This document shows, one piece after another, positions 1-4,821 of a DNA stretch of 6,203 nt; position 1 is the first letter of the stretch, and each line of letters starts with the position of its first letter. Under the pieces are notes generated by a model. The model had not been told where the DNA came from. It saw nothing but the letters and a program-made list of their open reading frames with translations, and searched no databases. The stretch lies in NCBI GenBank assembly GCA_946999385.1, contig CAMQCZ010000041.1, forward strand, positions 1 to 6,203. The letters run 5' to 3'. This DNA is from an uncultured Lachnoanaerobaculum sp. Lineage in GTDB: Bacteria; Bacillota; Clostridia; Lachnospirales; Lachnospiraceae. Made by a program: the position numbers and the translations under genes.

Positions 1-19
1 TAATAATAATAATAATAAT
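1..19 (+). repeat. TAA/AAT trinucleotide microsatellite inside rho
   Basis: The first 19 bases are a pure TAA repeat that reaches the window edge, so its full length is unknown. In the rho frame it reads as AAT codons, giving a poly-Asn run of at least six residues. Because the unit is three bases, slippage would change the length of the run without breaking the frame. Confidence 0.9.
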
Positions 20-1279
20 GAAAGCACAAACAAAATTACAAATAATAAAACTACAAATAAAATTATAAATTCAAGCACAAATATAGAGTCATTTGATAAT
101 CAGGATGTTATTGATGAACAAAATCCTGAAAATAAGGAATTGGATTCAGGTGAAATAGCAACCGGTATATTAGAAATAATGCCTGATGGTTTTGGATTTA
201 TTAGAAGTGATAATTTTTTGCCGGGTTCAGATGATGTCTATGTTGCACCATCTCAAATTAAACGATTTCATTTAAAAACGGGTGATGTTATATCAGGTGC
301 AAAAAAAATAAAATCAAGCAATGAAAAATTTGCAGCTTTATTATATGTAAATACTGTAAATTCATATCCAAGCAATACTACGATTTCACGTCATAATTTT
401 GAAGATTTAACACCTATATATCCAAATGAACGTATACATTTAAGCTTAGATAAAAAAAATACTACTACGGCAATGAGAATTGTAGATTTACTATCACCTA
501 TAGGAAAAGGGCAAAGAGGTATGATAGTAGCTCCACCAAAAGCAGGAAAAACAACATTATTAAAACAAATAGCAAAAGCAGTTACTAAAAATCATCCTGA
601 TATACATTTAATTATTTTATTAATAGATGAAAGACCTGAAGAGGTTACAGACATAAAAGAAGCTATAACAGGTCCAAAGGTAGAGGTGATTTATTCTACT
701 TTTGATGAACAACCTGAAAGACATAAAAGAGTTTCTGAAATGGTCATTGAGAGAGCAAAAAGATTAGTGGAACATGGGGAAGAGGTTGTTATATTATTGG
801 ATTCAATAACAAGACTTGCAAGAGCATATAATTTAATTGTTGCACCTAGTGGTAGAACTTTATCAGGAGGTTTAGATCCTACAGCACTTTATATGCCTAA
901 ACGTTTTTTTGGAGCTGCTAGAAATTTTAGAGAAAAGGGGAGCTTAACAATTCTTGCAACAGCATTAGTAGATACAGGTTCAAGAATGGATGATGTAGTA
1001 TTTGAGGAATTTAAAGGTACAGGAAATATGGAATTGGTATTAGATAGAAAATTATCCGAAAGAAGAATTTTTCCTGCAATAGATATATTAAAAAGTGGTA
1101 CTAGAAGAGATGATTTATTATTAAACAAGGCTGAACAGGAAGCAGTAGAAATCATAAGAAAAGCTACCAGTGTATATAAGGCTGATGATATAGTAGAAAA
1201 AATTATAAATATTTTTGTAGATACACAAGATAATGAAGAATTCATTGAGGTTATTAAAAAAATTAAATTTACAAAATAA
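2..1279 (+). CDS. rho: Transcription termination factor Rho (5' end outside window)
   Basis: Rho is the hexameric RNA-dependent ATPase/helicase that ends transcription of untranslated RNA in the cytoplasm. The frame is open from base 2, so 425 residues are visible and the true start lies upstream. Visible residues 1-46 form an Asn-rich low-complexity extension (15 Asn, beginning with six in a row). The RNA-binding cold-shock-like domain follows, with RNP1-like DGFGFIRS near nt 185. The ATPase core has Walker A PPKAGKTT (about nt 533-556), the DERPEEVTD segment, Walker B with VVILLDSITRLARAYN, and the late PKRFFGAARNF, DTGSRMDD, EEFKGTGNMEL and FPAIDILKSGTRR blocks, all close to E. coli Rho. 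A TTG at 140 opens the conserved part but is probably an internal Leu, because the frame continues upstream without a stop and Rho proteins of Clostridia often carry such extensions. No clear terminator follows. Identification is very secure; only the N-terminus is missing. Confidence 0.97.
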   Translation, partial: NNNNNNESTNKITNNKTTNKIINSSTNIESFDNQDVIDEQNPENKELDSGEIATGILEIMPDGFGFIRSDNFLPGSDDVYVAPSQIKRFHLKTGDVISGAKKIKSSNEKFAALLYVNTVNSYPSNTTISRHNFEDLTPIYPNERIHLSLDKKNTTTAMRIVDLLSPIGKGQRGMIVAPPKAGKTTLLKQIAKAVTKNHPDIHLIILLIDERPEEVTDIKEAITGPKVEVIYSTFDEQPERHKRVSEMVIERAKRLVEHGEEVVILLDSITRLARAYNLIVAPSGRTLSGGLDPTALYMPKRFFGAARNFREKGSLTILATALVDTGSRMDDVVFEEFKGTGNMELVLDRKLSERRIFPAIDILKSGTRRDDLLLNKAEQEAVEIIRKATSVYKADDIVEKIINIFVDTQDNEEFIEVIKKIKFTK

Positions 1280-1285
1280 AATTTC

Positions 1286-1315
1286 TTAAATTATTATATG
1301 AAAATATGATAAAAT
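1286..1315 (+). promoter_or_regulatory. Weak candidate sigma-A promoter ahead of the DUF6472-like gene
   Basis: TTAAAT (1286-1291) and TAAAAT (1310-1315) are separated by 18 bases, the only plausible -35/-10 pair seen in the 84-base gap between rho and the next gene. The -35 match is poor, and a TATGAT at 1305-1310 is an alternative -10 without a well-spaced -35. A/T-rich DNA yields such matches by chance. The downstream genes could equally be read through from rho. Confidence 0.2.
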
Positions 1316-1353
1316 AATGCCTAAAAATAAAACATTTTGCAAATAATTAAAAT

Positions 1354-1359
1354 AGGAGA
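1354..1359 (+). promoter_or_regulatory. Ribosome binding site AGGAGA fixing the start at 1364
   Basis: AGGAGA ends four bases before the ATG at 1364. It supports that ATG over the upstream in-frame TTG at 1337, which would place this Shine-Dalgarno sequence inside the coding region. Confidence 0.8.
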
Positions 1360-1363
1360 ATTT

Positions 1364-1537
1364 ATGGATATATGTGATAGTTGTAATAATTATATATATG
1401 ATGATGAGGCTGAATATTATATTTGCACAGCTGATTTAGATGAAGATGAAATGGCAAATTTTATTTCTCACAAATATAAGGATTGTCCGTATTATAAAAA
1501 TAATGATGAATATAAAATAGTAAGAAAGCAGATGTAA
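1364..1537 (+). CDS. Small four-cysteine protein, DUF6472-like
   Basis: This gene encodes 57 residues of unknown function. It begins with a C-x2-C pair (Cys4, Cys7), followed by Cys21 in an acidic YYIC..DLDEDEMA stretch and Cys41 in DCPYY, and ends in DEYKIVRKQM. This layout matches what I recall of the DUF6472 family of short clostridial proteins, from memory and not from a search. Four cysteines in a C2...C...C order could bind zinc or an iron-sulfur cluster. There is no signal peptide or membrane segment, so it should be cytoplasmic, and it is acidic in the middle. The ATG at 1364 is chosen because AGGAGA sits just upstream. The stop lies two bases before the rhodanese/PP-loop gene, so the two are probably co-transcribed and translationally coupled, hinting at a shared sulfur- or metal-related job. 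That role is inference. Confidence 0.85.
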   Translation: MDICDSCNNYIYDDEAEYYICTADLDEDEMANFISHKYKDCPYYKNNDEYKIVRKQM

Positions 1538-1539
1538 AA

Positions 1540-2685
1540 ATGATAACAAAAACTATAGAAGCTTTAGAAAAAGAAGAAAGAGAAAAATATATAATAGATA
1601 TTAGAACAAGAGATGATTTTGAAAAAGGCTCTTATCCTAATTCCATTAATATTCCTGCAATAGAATTTTCAAAAAATATCATAAATTTATCTAAAAATAT
1701 ACCTATTTTTTTAATATGCTATAATGGAGAAATAACATATGATTTAGCAATTAAATATCAAGAAAAAGGATATGAAATATATAGTATAGAAAATGGTTAT
1801 AGGGCATATTTACAAAAAAAGTTAAATGAATATTTTGAAAGTGAAGATAAAAAAGAAGAAAAAAATAAGTATATAGAAAAAAGTATAATAAAAAAATTTA
1901 GGAAAGAAATCTGGAAAAAATTTACAAAAGCCATAAATGAATATGAGCTTATACAAGAAAATGATAAAATAGCAGTATGTATTTCAGGTGGTAAGGACTC
2001 CATGCTTATGGCAAAGCTTTTTCAAGAATTAGAACGTCATGGCAAAAAAAATTTTGAACTTGTATTTTTAGTTATGAATCCAGGATACAATGATATTAAT
2101 TATCAAACTATAATTGATAATGCTAAACTTATGAATATTCCTATACAAGTATTCAAATCAGAAATTTTTGATATTGTAGCTGATATAGAAGAATCTCCAT
2201 GTTATCTTTGTGCCAGAATGAGAAGAGGACATTTATATGCTAAGGCAAAAGAATTAGGTTGCAATAAAATTGCGTTAGGGCATCATTTTGATGATGTTAT
2301 AGAAACTATACTTATGGGAATGCTTTATGGGGCACAAATACAAACAATGATGCCTAAATTACATAGCACTAATTTTGAAGGTATGCAACTAATAAGACCT
2401 CTTTATCTTATAAGAGAAAAGGATATTATACATTGGAGAATGTATAATGATTTACAATTTATTGCTTGTGCTTGTCGCTTAACAGAGTCTTGTGTATCTT
2501 GTGGAGGCACTGATACCGGTTCTATGCGTGGAGAAGTAAAAAGGCTTATAAAGGAGCTTGCCTCTAAAAATCCATATATAGAAAAAAATATATTTAAAAG
2601 TGTTGAAAATGTAAATTTACAAACTATTATTGCCTATAAAAGTAATGGTAAAAAACATAATTTTTTGGAGAATTATAATGCCTAA
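1540..2685 (+). CDS. Rhodanese-TtcA-type PP-loop fusion, probable tRNA thiolation enzyme
   Basis: This 381-residue protein has two domains. Residues 1-100 resemble a rhodanese: IIDIRTRDDFEKGSYPNSINIP, then candidate persulfide-carrying Cys60 in the loop CYNGEIT, where canonical loops read CxxGxR(S/T) and the Arg is absent here. A Lys/Glu-rich linker (about 100-130) leads to a TtcA-family adenylating domain with PP-loop SGGKDS (149-154), C-x2-C in CYLCARMRRG (Cys221, Cys224), GHHFDD (247-252) and a late Cys cluster (310, 312, 318, 321). E. coli TtcA binds a 4Fe-4S cluster through two CxxC cysteines and a third late cysteine, and makes 2-thiocytidine at tRNA position 32. By analogy the rhodanese half could deliver sulfur to a tRNA, but the substrate here is unproven. 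The start has no strong Shine-Dalgarno sequence and lies two bases after the previous stop, suggesting coupled translation. The end overlaps the kinase gene by eight bases. Confidence 0.9.
   Translation: MITKTIEALEKEEREKYIIDIRTRDDFEKGSYPNSINIPAIEFSKNIINLSKNIPIFLICYNGEITYDLAIKYQEKGYEIYSIENGYRAYLQKKLNEYFESEDKKEEKNKYIEKSIIKKFRKEIWKKFTKAINEYELIQENDKIAVCISGGKDSMLMAKLFQELERHGKKNFELVFLVMNPGYNDINYQTIIDNAKLMNIPIQVFKSEIFDIVADIEESPCYLCARMRRGHLYAKAKELGCNKIALGHHFDDVIETILMGMLYGAQIQTMMPKLHSTNFEGMQLIRPLYLIREKDIIHWRMYNDLQFIACACRLTESCVSCGGTDTGSMRGEVKRLIKELASKNPYIEKNIFKSVENVNLQTIIAYKSNGKKHNFLENYNA
2667..2670 (+). promoter_or_regulatory. Ribosome binding site GGAG fixing the pdxK start at 2678
   Basis: GGAG lies seven bases before the ATG at 2678 and within the end of the rhodanese/PP-loop gene. 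It favours this ATG over an in-frame TTG at 2630. The kinase family similarity also begins just after 2678. Confidence 0.75.
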
Positions 2686-3529
2686 TTTAAAAATAAAAGA
2701 TAAACGAGTTTTAAGTATACAAGACCTTTCTTGTTTTGGAAAATGCTCATTAAGTGTAGCTTTACCAATAATAGCTGCTTGTGGAATAGAAGTTGATATA
2801 ATACCTTCTGCAATACTTAGTACACATACAGGTGGATTTAAAAATAATATTTTTATAGATTTAACTGATTATATAATGGATATAAAAAATCACTGGTATA
2901 AAGAAGGTATTTTCTTTGATATTTTATATTCAGCCTATTTAGGTAATAAAAAACAAATTTCCTATGTAAGCAATATTTGTGATAATCTTTTATATAAAAA
3001 TGCTATAAAAATAATTGATCCTGTTATGGCTGATAATGGAAAATTATATAAAGGTTTTGATATTTCTTACATTGAAGAAATTAAAAAGCTTTGTAAAAAA
3101 GCAGATATAATTTTGCCTAATATTACAGAAGCTTGTTTTTTGACAGGCATAGAATATCAAAATAGATATGATATAGCTTATATAGAAAATATTTTAAAAA
3201 AGCTTGAAAACTTGACATCTGCTACGGTAATATTAAAAGGGATTCATATTGATAATAATATGATTATGGTAGCTATTAAAGATAAAAATAATTTGAATTT
3301 TGTTGAAGGGAAATTTATAAATAAGACTTTTAATGGTACCGGTGATATTTTTGCATCAGCATTTATTGGCTGTTTTTTGAATAATAAAGGTTTAAAAGAA
3401 TCTGTAAAAATATCTATGGATTTTGTACTTGAAAGTATAGAAAATACTTTAGATGATGAAGCACATTGGTATGGTGTAAAGTTTGAAAAAGCTATAAAAA
3501 ATCTAATAAACAAAGTATATAACAAATAA
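2678..3529 (+). CDS. pdxK: Pyridoxal/pyridoxamine kinase (PdxK/PdxY type)
   Basis: The protein has 283 residues, a normal length for the family. It should phosphorylate pyridoxal, pyridoxine or pyridoxamine with ATP in the cytoplasm, in the salvage route to pyridoxal 5'-phosphate. The ribokinase-fold signature is clear. VLSIQDLSCFGKCSLSVALP (11-30) and the substrate-site STHTGGF (48-54) lie near the N-terminus, DPVMADNGKLY (114-124) in the middle, and NGTGDIFASAF (219-229) near the end, with Asp223 as the expected catalytic base. Most relatives have Gly where Cys19 stands in LSCFG, a small oddity. The first eight bases (ATGCCTAA) overlap the stop of the preceding gene, so translation is probably coupled. 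Preference among the three B6 vitamers cannot be read from the sequence. A hydroxymethylpyrimidine kinase is a less likely alternative, because the STHTGGF motif points to the B6 group. Confidence 0.9.
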   Translation: MPNLKIKDKRVLSIQDLSCFGKCSLSVALPIIAACGIEVDIIPSAILSTHTGGFKNNIFIDLTDYIMDIKNHWYKEGIFFDILYSAYLGNKKQISYVSNICDNLLYKNAIKIIDPVMADNGKLYKGFDISYIEEIKKLCKKADIILPNITEACFLTGIEYQNRYDIAYIENILKKLENLTSATVILKGIHIDNNMIMVAIKDKNNLNFVEGKFINKTFNGTGDIFASAFIGCFLNNKGLKESVKISMDFVLESIENTLDDEAHWYGVKFEKAIKNLINKVYNK

Positions 3530-3531
3530 TA

Positions 3532-3573
3532 ATTCGTAAAAGTTGAGTTTTGCGAATACTTATACTTCGCAAA
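3532..3573. terminator. Overlapping alternative hairpins after pdxK, possible bidirectional terminator
   Basis: Three related arms lie in a row: A 3532-3541 (ATTCGTAAAA), B 3548-3557 (TTTTGCGAAT) and C 3566-3573 (TTCGCAAA). A and B can form a 10-bp stem with one G-U pair and a 6-base loop, starting three bases after the pdxK stop. Part of B (3549-3556) and C can instead form a perfect 8-bp stem with a 9-base loop. Both cannot form at once. No strong T run follows on the + strand. On the minus strand the flank is T-rich. The position between convergent operons suggests termination, but the tails are weak. Confidence 0.45.
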
Positions 3574-3582
3574 CTTATCTTT

Positions 3583-3605
3583 GCCCTTGTATTTCTAACA
3601 AGTGC
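3583..3605. repeat. Small imperfect inverted repeat
   Basis: CTTGT (3586-3590) pairs with ACAAG (3598-3602) across a 7-base loop. After one mismatch, GC (3583-3584) pairs with GC (3604-3605). On the minus strand it follows the stop of the gene remnant at 3616 by ten bases, so it may be a leftover terminator stem of that gene. There is no T run after it. Confidence 0.35.
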
Positions 3606-3615
3606 TATAAAGACC

Positions 3616-3750
3616 CTATTCGGCTAACTTTTCAAATCCACCAATAGAGTCTATATATTCTTTGGTCATACTTACAATATCTTCATAAGGTATATTGTCT
3701 ATAATTTCATCACCAATCGCACGGCATATTTCAACTGCTTCTGATTGTTG
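3616..3750 (-). pseudogene. C-terminal remnant of an unidentified gene (44 codons)
   Basis: The minus strand carries an open run of 44 codons ending in TAG at 3616-3618. It is closed upstream by an in-frame TAA at 3751-3753 and has no usable start in its first half. The translation begins QQSEAVEICRAIGDEI and ends KEYIDSIGGFEKLAE. It is well balanced, helical-looking and acidic, with varied codons, so it reads like true coding sequence and not chance. I do not recognise the family. It lies 20 bases downstream of the acr3 stop in the same orientation, which suggests that the 5' part of an older gene was lost when the arsenic genes arrived or a deletion occurred. A very short gene using a non-standard start is possible but less likely. 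Confidence 0.5.
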
Positions 3751-3759
3751 TTAGCAGTT
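3733..3759. repeat. 7-bp inverted repeat at the broken end of the remnant
   Basis: AACTGCT (3733-3739) and AGCAGTT (3753-3759) are exact inverted copies separated by 13 bases. They straddle the point where the remnant's frame breaks, just downstream of the acr3 stop. No T run follows on the minus strand, so it is not a textbook terminator. It may be a weak stem at the 3' end of the ars message or a scar of the rearrangement. Confidence 0.4.
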
Positions 3760-3770
3760 TCAAATCATAT

Positions 3771-4811
3771 TCAACGATTAAATTTATTTTCCATAGAATT
3801 GGAAATCTTTACCAAGGCTAACATAACAGGAACCTCAACCAGAACGCCTACTACAGTTGTTAACGTAGCTCCTGATAATAGCCCAAATAGAGATATAGAA
3901 ACTGCAACTGATAACTCAAAAAAGTTAGATGCACCAATCATGCTACATGGAGCTGCAATTGAATATGGTAGCTTTGCTAAATATGCCATAAAAAATGTTA
4001 TTGAAAATATAAACAAAGTTTGAATTATCAAAGGAATTGCAATAAGGATAATATTTAGTGGCTGATCCAATATCTTCTGTCCTTGAAATGAAAATATTAT
4101 AATCAATGTCAACAATAATCCAATCATAGTGTATTTATCAAATGCAGGAATAAAAGTTTTATTTAGGTAGTACTCCCCTTTATTTTTAATGATTATATTT
4201 CTAGTTATTATGCTTAAAATAAGAGGAACAACAATAAATAATACAATGGACAATAAAAGTGTTCCCCATGGAATATTTATATTTCCAACCTTTAATAAAA
4301 AGCTCACAATTGGTATATATGCAATCAAAATAATTAAGTCGTTACTAGCTACCTGTACTAAGGTATAAGCACTATCACCTCTTGTTAACTTGCTCCATAC
4401 AAACACCATTGCGGTGCATGGTGCAGCTCCGAGTAAAACTGCCCCGGCCAAATATTCTGATGCCAATTCCTTATTAATAAATCCTTTATAAATAATAAAG
4501 AAAAATAAGGATGCAATTAAATACATGGTGAGTGGCTTAATGATCCAATTTACAAACCATGTAATAAATAGACCTTTAGGATTTTTCCCTATGTCTTTTA
4601 TACTCTTAAAATCAATTTTCAACATCATTGGATAAATCATTATCCAAAGTAAAATTGTTGTTGGTATAGATACGTTGTAGAATTCAAATTTTCCTAACCA
4701 ATCTGGAATAGCAGGAAAATATTTCCCAATAAGTATGCCTATTACCATACAAATTAACACCCAAAAAGTCAGGTTTTTATCAAAAAAACCAATTCCATTT
4801 GTTTTCTTCAT
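3771..4811 (-). CDS. acr3: Arsenite efflux permease, Acr3 family
   Basis: This 346-residue protein is very hydrophobic, with about ten predicted membrane segments and hardly any loops. That is the usual size and topology of Acr3, the inner-membrane carrier that exports arsenite, and sometimes antimonite, in the BART superfamily. The key motifs are present. LLGAAPCTAMVFVWS carries Cys132, the expected equivalent of the essential Cys in characterised Acr3 proteins, and GVLVEVPVML carries Glu326, the expected partner acidic residue. AAPCSMIGASNFFELSVA lies between them. The gene appears intact and ends at the normal family position. It follows arsA by eight bases, with its Shine-Dalgarno sequence overlapping the arsA stop, so the two are co-transcribed and ArsA may energise export. 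Regulation is not visible, since the operon's promoter lies beyond the right edge. It is clearly distinct from the 12-segment ArsB type. Confidence 0.95.
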   Translation of the reverse strand: MKKTNGIGFFDKNLTFWVLICMVIGILIGKYFPAIPDWLGKFEFYNVSIPTTILLWIMIYPMMLKIDFKSIKDIGKNPKGLFITWFVNWIIKPLTMYLIASLFFFIIYKGFINKELASEYLAGAVLLGAAPCTAMVFVWSKLTRGDSAYTLVQVASNDLIILIAYIPIVSFLLKVGNINIPWGTLLLSIVLFIVVPLILSIITRNIIIKNKGEYYLNKTFIPAFDKYTMIGLLLTLIIIFSFQGQKILDQPLNIILIAIPLIIQTLFIFSITFFMAYLAKLPYSIAAPCSMIGASNFFELSVAVSISLFGLLSGATLTTVVGVLVEVPVMLALVKISNSMENKFNR

Positions 4812-4816
4812 TTATT

Positions 4817-4821
4817 CTCCT
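4817..4821 (-). promoter_or_regulatory. Ribosome binding site of acr3 overlapping the arsA stop
   Basis: On the minus strand AGGAG lies five bases before the acr3 ATG (4811-4809), and its first bases are shared with the TAG stop codon of arsA (4822-4820). Ribosomes ending arsA would sit on this site, which suggests coupled translation of pump ATPase and permease. Confidence 0.8.

Noticed and set aside
889..1245. Open frame of 118 codons on the minus strand inside rho
   Set aside because: It is antisense to a strongly conserved part of Rho and has no family resemblance. A/T-rich coding DNA gives such frames by chance.
1291..1312. 9-bp A/T stem with a GAAA loop after rho, considered as a rho terminator
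   Set aside because: It contains only A-U pairs plus one G-U and is followed by AATAATG, not a T run, so it is unlikely to terminate transcription.
1337..1363. Longer start (TTG at 1337) for the small cysteine protein
   Set aside because: AGGAGA at 1354-1359 sits at proper distance from the ATG at 1364, and the extra nine residues do not belong to the family pattern.
1797..2003. Open frame of 68 codons on the minus strand inside the rhodanese/PP-loop gene
   Set aside because: It lies opposite the Lys/Glu-rich linker, and its Phe/Ser-rich translation is the expected mirror of AAA/GAA codons.
3244..3525. Open frame of 93 codons on the minus strand at the end of pdxK
   Set aside because: It is the shadow of the conserved GTGD region of the kinase, with no recognisable motif.
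3745..4023. Open frame of 92 codons on the plus strand over the end of acr3
   Set aside because: It is antisense to the conserved Glu326 region of Acr3, has no ribosome site, and its Thr/Asn-rich product has no recognisable features.
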